Assembly (NCBI GenBank): GCA_965226025.1
Contig: CBDDCD010000002.1
Location: 806,001-870,000 of the forward strand
DNA: 64,000 nucleotides
Origin: Moanibacter sp965226025
Lineage (GTDB): Bacteria; Verrucomicrobiota; Verrucomicrobiia; Opitutales; UBA2987
Direction: 5' to 3'
Shown here: positions 35,685 through 43,407 of the stretch, piece by piece
Layout of the letters: the number at the start of each line of letters is the position of its first letter
Numbering within the stretch: position 1 is the first letter of the stretch
Translations under genes and position numbers: made by a program
The notes under the pieces: generated by a model
What the model was told of the DNA's origin: nothing
The model's input: the letters and a program-made list of their open reading frames with translations, nothing else
Database searches by the model: none

Positions 35685-36473
35685 ATGGACAACCCGGATA
35701 GACAATACCACATTCAGCTTGATCGAGACCTTGTCGAAGGCGCCGAGTACGTCCTTCTCCCCGGCGATCCCGGCCGGGTGGCCAAGACCGCGCTCCATCT
35801 CGACCCCGATGCTCGCCAACTTGGTTCGCACCGCGAGTACACAACCTACCTTGGCCGGCTCAGGGATCGCAACTTCCTCGTTTGTTCAACTGGAATCGGT
35901 GGGCCCGGAACTGCCATCGCCCTCGAGGAACTGGCCGCCATCGGGCTGCGCTACTTCGTGAGAGTAGGTACGACCGGGGCCATTCAACCCTTCATCAACA
36001 TTCCCTCACTCATCATTTCCCTCGGCGCCGTCCGACTGGAGGGGACCTCCCCCCACTATGCGCCGATAGAATACCCCGCTGTGGCCGATCTCGACCTCAC
36101 CAATGCCATCGTCCAATCCGCACGAGAATTGCAGCTGGAGCACCACGTCGGCGTGACCGCTTCCTCCGACTCCTTTTATCCCGGCCAGGAGCGCTACGAT
36201 TCCTTTTCCCAATACGTCATTCAACGCTTTCAGGGCTCTTTGCGCGAATGGCAGCAACTGCACGTGCTCAATTACGAAATGGAAGCGGCCACCCTATTCA
36301 CCGTCATCCGAACCTTCGGGTTGCACGCCGCCTGCGTCTGCTCCTCCATCGTAAACCGAACCACCACCGAGCACGTCGATCAGGCCGTCATCGACCAAGC
36401 CGAAAACAACCTGGCCAGAGCGGCCAAGAGAGCCCTGGAAATCCACATTGATTCAGATCAGCAGATACCTTAG
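35685..36473 (+). CDS. udp: Uridine phosphorylase
   Basis: 262 residues. It splits uridine with phosphate into uracil and ribose 1-phosphate in pyrimidine salvage. The order of motifs matches the NP-I family uridine type: HIQLDRDLVEGAEYVLLPGDPGRV region at the N-terminus, CSTGIGGPGTAIA (about 67), RVGTTGAIQP (about 92), SDSFYPGQERYD (about 160) and NYEMEAATLF (about 196) that holds the ribose. It is monocistronic between the TonB receptor (divergent) and a hairpin that covers its stop codon. No clear Shine-Dalgarno site is seen before the ATG. Confidence 0.9.
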   Translation: MDNPDRQYHIQLDRDLVEGAEYVLLPGDPGRVAKTALHLDPDARQLGSHREYTTYLGRLRDRNFLVCSTGIGGPGTAIALEELAAIGLRYFVRVGTTGAIQPFINIPSLIISLGAVRLEGTSPHYAPIEYPAVADLDLTNAIVQSARELQLEHHVGVTASSDSFYPGQERYDSFSQYVIQRFQGSLREWQQLHVLNYEMEAATLFTVIRTFGLHAACVCSSIVNRTTTEHVDQAVIDQAENNLARAAKRALEIHIDSDQQIP

Positions 36474-36488
36474 GTTCTGCTGATCTGA
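36453..36488 (+). terminator. Hairpin across the udp stop codon
   Basis: Perfect 13-bp arms TCAGATCAGCAGA (36453-36465) and TCTGCTGATCTGA (36476-36488) with a 10-base loop that contains the udp TAG. The following T-run is weak, so it may be a terminator or simply a repeat. Confidence 0.5.
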
Positions 36489-36498
36489 GTCAAATCTT

Positions 36499-36686
36499 AT
36501 GAGAACGGCAAATCCTGCTCTAAACGAAAAGACCTTTGAATCCATTCGCGCAGAGTCGTCGACAGACGCGATGACCATTCAGGGGACCGTCAACAAGACC
36601 CTCCTCCTTTTACTTTTCTACTCATAGGAGCGGGCTGGATCTGGACCCGTTTCTATACAACCGGCAGCGCCCGTGCAGCTGGATAG
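36499..36686 (+). pseudogene. N-terminal remnant of a Bax inhibitor-1 (YccA-like) gene
   Basis: From ATG 36499 the frame reads MRTANPALNEKTFESIR, then STDAMTIQGTVNKTLLLLLF, closely like the start of BI-1 family membrane proteins. It stops at TAG 36625. One base back it continues IGAGWIWTRFYTTGSARAAG, the expected next segment, to TAG at 36684. All remaining helices are absent. So the gene carries a one-base deletion and has lost its 3' part. Confidence 0.7.
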
Positions 36687-36808
36687 TAACTTCCTATGCC
36701 TATATTGTCGAAGTCAAAAATGAACGGATCGTTCAGTCTCTTCTCCACGAAATTCATCAGCACTTCTCTTCCTTCAATTCCTCGAAATGTTGCCTGTCCG
36801 AATTTCAT

Positions 36809-36902
36809 TAGCCAGCTTTTCGTGTTCGGTGTGCCGCTACGCAATAGATGACGCATTATATCACATAACGGTCCTCGAAGATTTGATGAGAAAAGCGGGC
36901 TA
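36809..36902. repeat. Family C repeat copy C2 (94 bp)
   Basis: Starts TAGCCAGCTTTT and ends GAGAAAAGCGGGCTA. The opposite strand begins TAGCCCGCTTTTCTCATC, then AAATCTTCGAGGACC, as in C1 and C4. Just beyond it, TCCGACAGATTCCT (36981-36994) is a lone family A/B end. The 120 bases between 36690 and 36809 have no recognisable content. Confidence 0.8.
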
Positions 36903-37003
36903 GAATATCCGCTGAAAATCCAACTCGGGAACCATGCATCGGCAAATTGAGGGCCGTCCCCGCGAATTTGCCAAGCGCCGTCCGACAGATTCCTGTCACC
37001 TTC

Positions 37004-38011
37004 CTAGCTGAAGACCTCTCTCCGCAGTTCGCGCAATACTGTCAGTCCCTCCCAGTCGCTCCCCTTCATTCTTCTAGCACCGCTCCGTCGTCGTTGCCCG
37101 AACTGGTCCCGATATTCGGAAAAGATGCTCTCCACGTATTCCTTGGATCCTAGAACCGCACCGTCGGTAAAGTAGCGCACCCGACACCGCAACGCCGCCG
37201 CGACCGGAAGCTTTCCACCTTCTTCCATTACCTTGATCCATGCTTCGGTCGGTATCCTCCCTCGAACCGATTCTTGAGGTGCATCCAATGCCCCTGCACA
37301 GTAGAGCAATTGCCGATACTGCCGCGACGCCTCCCGCCACTTCAGTGGTCCATCAATTGAGCCCCACACCGCTTCGGCGATTCCCTCCCGCGCTTCAGGA
37401 CTACCTCCTACCGCCTCTCCATATCCGCTCCAGCGGTAGTCCTTCGGATCTTCCACGATCCCGGCTCTCACCGGATTTAGATCGATATAGGCCGCCGTAA
37501 CTCGCAAGGCCGCTTCCTTGCCTTCCACAACCATGCTCTTGAAACGCTCCGCCCACAACGTCCCATACCGATCGTGGGTGTCGTTATACCAGATTGTGTA
37601 GCGCTGCTTCAGAGTCTTCATGAATTCGGAGACATCATGCATCCGCGCCAGGAGACGCCTCCGCCAAAGCGCTGCCTCTCGGCCCCCTCTCTTCAGTACC
37701 TCTTTAAGATACTTGACCTTCATCGGTTGATACGGTGTCGGCTCCGGATAAAGCTCTGCGTAGCGGCGCACAAGTTCCCGATCCGAAAGAACCACTTCCT
37801 CTCTGTCCGGCACTCTGATCAGAATGTGGAAATGGTTACTCATCAGGCAGTAGGTCAACACTTCTACCCCCGAAAAGTCCGCCACCTGCCACAGCTGTCT
37901 TCGAAGCCGCTCTTTTGAAATCGCATCGAACAGAAACTCCCCATTTACGGCACGGCTGATACAGTGGTAAACCGCGCTCGCTCCTGATACCTTTAGACGT
38001 CTTTGGCGCAT
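37004..38011 (-). CDS. REP-associated tyrosine transposase (RAYT, Y1 family)
   Basis: 335 residues. Single-strand transposase of the IS200/IS605 superfamily that in other bacteria acts on REP hairpins. HUH motif NHFHILIRVP at about residue 58 and the catalytic tyrosine in FMKTLKQRYTIWYNDTHDRYG near residue 137; the following LWAERFKSMVV and YIDLNPVRAGIVEDPKDYRWS are signature RAYT segments. A C-terminal extension of about 130 residues is present. The frame is intact. A lone end of the A/B repeats (TCCGACAGATTCCT, 36981-36994) lies 10 bases beyond its stop, which makes this enzyme the best candidate for moving those repeats. Confidence 0.9.
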   Translation of the reverse strand: MRQRRLKVSGASAVYHCISRAVNGEFLFDAISKERLRRQLWQVADFSGVEVLTYCLMSNHFHILIRVPDREEVVLSDRELVRRYAELYPEPTPYQPMKVKYLKEVLKRGGREAALWRRRLLARMHDVSEFMKTLKQRYTIWYNDTHDRYGTLWAERFKSMVVEGKEAALRVTAAYIDLNPVRAGIVEDPKDYRWSGYGEAVGGSPEAREGIAEAVWGSIDGPLKWREASRQYRQLLYCAGALDAPQESVRGRIPTEAWIKVMEEGGKLPVAAALRCRVRYFTDGAVLGSKEYVESIFSEYRDQFGQRRRSGARRMKGSDWEGLTVLRELRREVFS

Positions 38012-38028
38012 CTTGTCCTTATCTAGCT

Positions 38029-38064
38029 CGTGGTCGCGAGGCGGTCCGTGGTCGCGAGGCGGTC
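38029..38064. repeat. 18-bp tandem duplication upstream of the RAYT gene
   Basis: CGTGGTCGCGAGGCGGTC occurs twice without a gap, 17 bases upstream of the transposase start. The following 230 bases up to the spermidine synthase stop contain no feature that I can support. Confidence 0.7.
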
Positions 38065-38294
38065 AAGCAATTTTATTCCTGACCCTATTTATCCTACTTT
38101 TTATCCTATTCATGCCGCTTTCCGGCTGGTCGCTCGCCGAGATCCGAAGTGTTCGGCGCATGCGCAGCGGCGACAGAGTTCGGCTCTTCAGGCAGCGGTT
38201 GCCGGAGCAAGATGGAAGTACCCGGCGAGCCGGAATCACCGCCCGGGTAATAATGCAGTCTCATCTGGCAAAGGAATCTGCGGAGATTTTCAGG

Positions 38295-39974
38295 CTAGTT
38301 TCCGCTCTCCCATGCCTGAAGGTAATAGTCATACACTCTGGAAGAGACGAGGGTGCTGACGTCTGTCTGGGAGGAGGCTAGTTGCTCTTTTCCAAAATGC
38401 CGGGAGGCGTGCATCAATTCGGGAGTCAGGTAGCGGGTCTCAACCGAAAGCGATTCGATGCCCACAAACCGGTTTTCCAAATTGTCGCGGTTCCACCGGT
38501 CGGCGTGTCCGCCAATCCACCATCCCCATTCCCCGAATGAGGGTACATTCTCATGGTAGGGAAGGACGGCAAACCCGGCGCGTTCCATGGTGCGTCCGAT
38601 GCACAAGAAGGCTTCCCGGGTGTGCACCGGCGAGGAGGACTGCTGGGCGAACAGTCCGTCCTTCGCGAGTTTGTTCTTAAGCAGTTGGTAAAACTGCAAG
38701 CTGTAGAGTTTGGCCAGTTCCGGTGAATTGGGATCGGGAAAATCGAGCACCACGACATCGAACCGGCCGGGAATCTGTTCGATGTATTTGGCGGCATCGG
38801 TATTGAGTATCTGGACCTCGGCAACGGTTCCGATCTCACCCTCGTCCGGATCGTGCTGATCGAGCACGTCGATCTCTTCCTTGCCGATATCGACAAGGGC
38901 CCGGTTCTCCATCACTTTGGTACGTGCGTCGCTGAGGCTGTTTCGGTTTAGGGTCGTGAAGTAGGGATTTTGCGATGCCAGATTGGTCATCATCGGGTCG
39001 ATATCCACGAGGAGGACCGACTCCACCTCCTTGTATTTCAGGATCTCGCGGACGGCCAGCCCGTCCCCTCCGCCGAGGACGAGGACCTTGCGGCGGCGTT
39101 GAGCGAGTTCCATGGCGGGATGAACCAGTAGTTCATGGTAGATGTATTCGTCTGTGGAATTGAACTGCAGGCGACCGTTGATGAAGCAAGAGAAGTCTCC
39201 TTGTGGACTCTCCGTCACCACAATATGCTGATATTTCGAAGTATCGGAAAAAACGATGCGGTCGACAAAGAGATATTGTTCGGCGTATGAAGTCCACTCC
39301 CCCGCCCGAGTGAAAGCGAATATGAGAGCGGCTGCGCTCACCAGACAGGCCGACAAAACCGCAGGGAAGGCGATGAGCATGCGGCGGAAGTAAAAAACCC
39401 CGAGAAAGGCGACCCCGGTGCTGAAGAAGGAGAGAATAAACGCCGTCTCGACCATGGTAAAGAAGCGGGGTAGAACGAAAATCCAGGCCAGAGCCCCGCA
39501 AAGGGAACCGATGTAATCCATCTTCAATATGCGTCCCAGGTTTATCCGGAGATCCACGCTGTAGTTTTCATTGATCCGAGTGATGAGTGGGATCTCGAAT
39601 CCGATAAGCAGCCCGATGGCGCTGATGAAGAAATACTGGGCGAGGACAAAATGGCTGGTGAGGTGACTGTAGGCGAAGAGGAGGGCGATCGGTCCGAAGC
39701 CTCCGAGAAGGCCGAGAAGAATCTCGCTGACCAGAAGCTTGTCGATCAACCCCCGGTCTTTGACGTATTTCTGCACGTCCGCACCGACCCCCATAAAGAA
39801 GAGCATGACGCCGATTATGATGGCCCACTGCCGAGCACTGTTGCCCAAAAGATCGGATGCGGTTTTGCTGAAGGTGTACTCGTAGGCGAGCCCGCACCCT
39901 CCCATTGCGAACATGCTGAATCCGAGGACGAGACTCTCCTTTCCTCGTTTTCGGCTGGTATCTTTGATTTCCAT
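38295..39974 (-). CDS. Membrane-fused spermidine synthase-like protein
   Basis: 559 residues. The N-terminal half has about seven membrane helices (residues 15-235: GFSMFAMGGCGLAYEYTFS, YFFISAIGLLIGFEIPLI and others). The C-terminal half is a polyamine aminopropyltransferase domain with VLVLGGGDGLAVREILKY (about 291), VLLVDIDPMM, VVVLDFPDPNSPELAKLYS (about 405) and QQSSSPV. The usual Asp-Pro pair for substrate binding is retained. Such fusions occur beside PspA, DUF350 and AdoMet decarboxylase genes, which all exist in this window (45113, 55124, 55637). Probably makes spermidine or a related polyamine at the membrane; the true product is not known. Confidence 0.88.
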   Translation of the reverse strand: MEIKDTSRKRGKESLVLGFSMFAMGGCGLAYEYTFSKTASDLLGNSARQWAIIIGVMLFFMGVGADVQKYVKDRGLIDKLLVSEILLGLLGGFGPIALLFAYSHLTSHFVLAQYFFISAIGLLIGFEIPLITRINENYSVDLRINLGRILKMDYIGSLCGALAWIFVLPRFFTMVETAFILSFFSTGVAFLGVFYFRRMLIAFPAVLSACLVSAAALIFAFTRAGEWTSYAEQYLFVDRIVFSDTSKYQHIVVTESPQGDFSCFINGRLQFNSTDEYIYHELLVHPAMELAQRRRKVLVLGGGDGLAVREILKYKEVESVLLVDIDPMMTNLASQNPYFTTLNRNSLSDARTKVMENRALVDIGKEEIDVLDQHDPDEGEIGTVAEVQILNTDAAKYIEQIPGRFDVVVLDFPDPNSPELAKLYSLQFYQLLKNKLAKDGLFAQQSSSPVHTREAFLCIGRTMERAGFAVLPYHENVPSFGEWGWWIGGHADRWNRDNLENRFVGIESLSVETRYLTPELMHASRHFGKEQLASSQTDVSTLVSSRVYDYYLQAWESGN

Positions 39975-40104
39975 GGGCGCGATAAAAGTATCAAGCGAGA
40001 ATCCTGGCTAGGCGCATAACGGAATTTCAAGCTGTTCTACCAGACACTCGATCAAATCCGTCCGCCGAGCTCGTAGCAAGGAATCTGGGTGACGTCCTAT
40101 CCTT

Positions 40105-41507
40105 CCTGTAAAAAGAAAAATGGTGTAACCTCCTGAAAACAAAAATGTAACCAAACCGGGGCCGAAAGGCGGCCCCGAAAAACAGGAGACTACACCATGA
40201 AGAAGATAGCACCGAGTGAGAAGATAGAGCAAGAGCTAATGGAAGGAATCGCGAGCAGCACAGATCCACTGGGGGAGGCGGCCCGACGGGGAGCCCAGCT
40301 GATGCTGCAAAGAGCCTTGGAGATCGAAGTGAGCGATTTTCTGGGGCGAGAGCGCTATGAGCGCTCGAGTGATGGAGCACTGCGGGGCTACCGCAATGGC
40401 TATGAGCCGAAGAAAGTGCATCTTTGCGAAGGGACGATTGAGCTGCAGGTACCGCAGATTCGCGACGGGCTGGAGCCGTTCGAGTCGGCCTGGCTGGAAG
40501 CGATCGGACGACGCTCGAAGCGGCTTTTGGAGCTGGTGCCGATGCTCTATGTGAAAGGGATGAGTCAGCGCGATATCGAGACGGCGCTGATCGAGTCTTT
40601 GGGGGTAGAGCAGACCGGGCGCAGCGTGGTCAATGAGGTGTGCCAAAGTCTGAGGATGGACTTTGCAAAGTGGCAGGAAAGAGATCTGAGTGGTGAGCGC
40701 GTGCTCTATCTGTTTCTGGACGGGATCTATATGAGGCTGCGGCCCGAAGACAAGAGGGCAGTGGCGGTCCTATGCGCCTACGGGATGCTCTGGGACGGAC
40801 GTAAGGTATTGCTTCATATGGCCGTAGGGGACAAGGAGAGCAGCGCCTGTTGGGAGGCCTTCCTGGAGGACATGAAGAGCCGGGGATTGGCCGATCCAGT
40901 ACTCAGTGTGATGGACGGTAATTCGGGTCTACGCAAGGCGGTGGGAAGGAAGTTTCCGAACAGCCTGGTGCAGCGCTGCCAGGTGCACAAGATGCGCAAC
41001 ATCGTCAACAAGCTTCCAGAGGTAGCCCGTCCCACCCTCAAAAAGCTCATTCACAAAGCCTTTACGGCGAAGGGATACCGCGAGGCTGTAGAACAGGCTC
41101 GCGCCATCATCGAGGAATACAAGGGGAGCTTTCCAGCCGCCATGAAGTGCCTGGAGCGTGACCTGGAGGAATCGCTCACAGCGCTGAAATTTCCCTTCCT
41201 GCACCGAAAACAGATCCGCACCACCAATCTGCTGGAGCGACTCTTCGGGGAAGGGCGCCGTCGCACCAAAGTGATTCCCCGATTCCGCTCCGAAACGAGC
41301 GGACTGTGCCTGATCTTCGCGGTCCTGGTGGATGCCTCAGAAGGCTGGCGAGGAGTCCGCATGGAACCCTACCTGGTGGAACGACTCAAACAGATCTGGA
41401 GCGATCCGGAGAGCACCTGGAAGGATCCGGACCTGATGAAATTCGCTGCCTGAAGGGAAGAAAGTAAAGATAATCTAATAGAGGTTATGCCATTTCGATT
41501 TTACAGG
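40105..41507 (+). mobile_element. Complete IS256-family insertion sequence
   Basis: Inverted ends: CCTGTAAAAAGAAAAATGGT.. from 40105 and, on the opposite strand, CCTGTAAAATCGAAATGGC from 41507, then both continue GTAACCTC or ATAACCTC. About 23 of the first 27 positions agree by eye. I could not see a convincing 8-9-bp target duplication. One intact transposase. Confidence 0.85.
40197..41453 (+). CDS. IS256-family transposase (mutator type)
   Basis: 418 residues, full length. DDE transposase with the family landmarks: EIEVSDFLGRERYERSSD, RNGYEPKKVHLCEGTIELQVPQ region, MSQRDIETALIESLGV, LYLFLDGIYMRLR with the first Asp (about 177), SVMDGNSGLRKAVGRKFPN with the second Asp (about 240), QRCQVHKMRNIVNKLP and the C-terminal RTTNLLERLFGEGRRRTKVI with the catalytic Glu region. 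CAGGAGA precedes the ATG. The reading frame is uninterrupted and may be active. Confidence 0.95.
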   Translation: MKKIAPSEKIEQELMEGIASSTDPLGEAARRGAQLMLQRALEIEVSDFLGRERYERSSDGALRGYRNGYEPKKVHLCEGTIELQVPQIRDGLEPFESAWLEAIGRRSKRLLELVPMLYVKGMSQRDIETALIESLGVEQTGRSVVNEVCQSLRMDFAKWQERDLSGERVLYLFLDGIYMRLRPEDKRAVAVLCAYGMLWDGRKVLLHMAVGDKESSACWEAFLEDMKSRGLADPVLSVMDGNSGLRKAVGRKFPNSLVQRCQVHKMRNIVNKLPEVARPTLKKLIHKAFTAKGYREAVEQARAIIEEYKGSFPAAMKCLERDLEESLTALKFPFLHRKQIRTTNLLERLFGEGRRRTKVIPRFRSETSGLCLIFAVLVDASEGWRGVRMEPYLVERLKQIWSDPESTWKDPDLMKFAA

Positions 41508-41670
41508 AAAAGGCGGACTTGACCGGAATCTGTCGGTCGAAGACGAAATGCTTACGCATTCCGCTACAATTCGATTCGAAGCCTGTAGAGGAATACCTAA
41601 GCATTTTGACAATTTCTCGGCTGACTGCCACTCGAGGAAATCTACCACAAACCAGCATGTACATTGAAAC

Positions 41671-41735
41671 CGCAGCAGCGGCGATGGAGCGCCGCCCTCC
41701 AACGAGCGGATGGAGGCGCTCCGTCGCTGCTGTAA
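41671..41735. repeat. Family E hairpin E2
   Basis: GCAGCAGCGGCGATGGAGCG then CCGCCCTCCA, followed by GGAGGCGCTCCGTCGCTGCTG in inverse orientation, with gaps between the arms. The CCGCCCTCCA string is shared with E1. Confidence 0.6.
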
Positions 41736-41810
41736 ACACAACTCTATAGCGTCCTGGCCTAAGATCGTAGAGAGACCTGTGTCCCCAAAGTGCGCAAAAA
41801 GCCGCCAAGC

Positions 41811-41917
41811 TGGAGGGGCTCGAGGGCCCTCGAGCCCCTGACCCTATCAACCAGTCTGTTAACAGCGTTGACTGTTGATTTGAACCCGGGCTCGAGGGCC
41901 CTCGCCCCTTGTCTCCA
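41811..41917. repeat. Family F paired-palindrome element F1
   Basis: Left unit is a perfect 26-bp palindrome (41814-41839, half AGGGGCTCGAGGG). The right unit GGGCTCGAGGGCCCTCG (41888-41904) repeats it in inverse orientation about 50 bases away. Same layout and size as F2. Confidence 0.75.
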
Positions 41918-42024
41918 AAAATTCAATATCAAGCGACCGCAAGAATCAGCATGCACACCGTTGTATCTACTCAGGTGGTGCCTAACTCGCTTGCACGCAA
42001 CGAAAAGCAGGGTACTCTACCTTC

Positions 42025-43149
42025 ATGCAACCGGCGCGAAATTGGCTTTTCTCGCGGAAGGCAGACCTCCTCCTGCTTTTCGTTCCGGTTTGGCTTACCT
42101 GGGTATTCTGCTTCGCGGCGCCGCGGGGTTGGCTATCCGCGGATATACCGATCTGGGTATTCGTGGTTTTTGTACTAGGTATCGATGTCAGCCATGTCTG
42201 GAGCACGATTTTTCGCACCTACCTGGATCGTGAGGAATTCAGCAACCACCGGGACCTCCTCATCTACACGCCGTTGGCTTGTTTCGCCCTCTGTTTTTTC
42301 ATTGCCGCTTCCTCGCAACTGTGGTTCTGGCGCATCCTCGCTTACGTCGCGCTTTTCCACTTCATCCGTCAGCAATTCGGATTCATGAGGCTCTACGGGG
42401 CGCGCCAGCGCGATTCTTCCCCTCCCAAGCGGTTCTCCGATTCATGGATGATCTACCTCTCCATGCTTTACCCGGTGCTCTATTGGCATCTCGCTTCGGA
42501 TCGCTATTTCTCCTGGTTTGTGGAGGGCGATTTCCTCACCTTCGGAATGCTTCCGGCAAACCTGGAATCCGTGAGATGGTTCCTCGCCCATGTGGGCAAC
42601 AGCATCTACTGGCTCCTCTTCCTGCTCTGGTTCGTGGAGCAGATCGTGGTTCACCGGAGCACAGGGAAGGCGATGCCGTGGGGCAAGATCACGTGGATTC
42701 TCACCACAGCCTTCAACTGGTATTTGGGAATCGTCTACTTCAACAGCGATCTCGCCTTCACCGTTACCAATGTGGTGGCCCACGGAGTTCCCTATATCGT
42801 CCTGGTGTTCTTTTACGTGGAGCGAAAGAAAGTGATTCGGCGGGAGCACAGGCCATCATTGAAGGGCCGGTTCACATCGGGTTCCTGGATTCGTCTGGCA
42901 GCGATGGCTGCTCTAATCCTGGCCTTTGCAACGTTTGAGGAATTCCTCTGGGACATGCTGCTTTACCGGGACTATGCGGCCTTCTTTGAGGCCATCGTAA
43001 GATATCCTATGGCGGTAGTGGACAGCCCGATCGCGCAAGCCGTAGCCCTCGCCCTGCTGTCGGTTCCGCAAACCACTCACTATATTGTGGATGGATTTAT
43101 CTGGAAACGCGGTCCGAAGAATCCTCACCTCAAAGCTGTCCTCTCCTGA
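42025..43149 (+). CDS. Multi-pass membrane protein of unknown function
   Basis: 374 residues, about nine hydrophobic helices across the chain (first at 14-33, last near 335-350). No catalytic family recognised. Several histidines and polar residues sit in or beside helices: GIDVSHVWSTIFRTYLDRE, LFHFIRQQFGFMRLYGARQR, NVVAHGVPYIVLVFFYVERK and TTHYIVDGFIWKRG. Spaced His residues in membrane helices recall lipid desaturases or haem-binding proteins, but I cannot support either. It precedes the flavoprotein and DUF350 genes on the same strand, so it may belong to that polyamine/stress block. The start ATG follows a repeat-rich stretch. Confidence 0.7.
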   Translation: MQPARNWLFSRKADLLLLFVPVWLTWVFCFAAPRGWLSADIPIWVFVVFVLGIDVSHVWSTIFRTYLDREEFSNHRDLLIYTPLACFALCFFIAASSQLWFWRILAYVALFHFIRQQFGFMRLYGARQRDSSPPKRFSDSWMIYLSMLYPVLYWHLASDRYFSWFVEGDFLTFGMLPANLESVRWFLAHVGNSIYWLLFLLWFVEQIVVHRSTGKAMPWGKITWILTTAFNWYLGIVYFNSDLAFTVTNVVAHGVPYIVLVFFYVERKKVIRREHRPSLKGRFTSGSWIRLAAMAALILAFATFEEFLWDMLLYRDYAAFFEAIVRYPMAVVDSPIAQAVALALLSVPQTTHYIVDGFIWKRGPKNPHLKAVLS

Positions 43150-43306
43150 CCCCATCATTTCAAACGGCTTCTTTAGGGCGGTTGATAGACTGTTTGTATT
43201 GAGAGCGCAATGATGTGAATCTGGTGAACCTCAATCGCCCCTACTTGCAAATATTAGAAGATGCCCTTAAGAAGCCTAAATTCGACAAGCGCGAATAGCT
43301 GCGTTC

Positions 43307-43365
43307 CAGACCGGAGACCGCTTGGTTACGTATAAGAATACGCGCCCAATGCGTTCTCCGGTCTG
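43307..43365. repeat. Nested hairpin upstream of the flavoprotein gene
   Basis: Outer arms CAGACCGGAGA (43307-43317) and TCTCCGGTCTG (43355-43365) enclose a second stem CGTAT/ATACG (43329-43342). It lies 43 bases before the GTG start. It may be a repeat or a structured leader; the rest of 43150-43407 has no gene. Confidence 0.5.
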
Positions 43366-43407
43366 CGCCTTGCTCTTCATCACTTCTCGAATTTTTGAAA
43401 CAACGGG

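Larger units (their letters stand above)
41508..42024. other. Gene-free 517-bp interval filled with repeats
   Basis: Contains a degenerate A/B-like end (CCGGAATCTGTCGGTC, 41522-41537), hairpin E2 and element F1. Open frames here are short, overlap on both strands and run through the repeats, so I see no gene. Confidence 0.7.

Noticed and set aside
36653..36856. 67-codon hypothetical gene on the minus strand
   Set aside because: It spans the Bax inhibitor remnant and repeat C2 and has no supported start or family; chance is the better explanation.
38013..38381. Small gene between the RAYT and spermidine synthase genes
   Set aside because: Two overlapping frames are open, both include the tandem duplication and overlap the spermidine synthase end; no protein-like features.
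40090..41520. Target duplication for the IS256 element
   Set aside because: Flanks at the likely borders do not match over 8-9 bases, so none is claimed.
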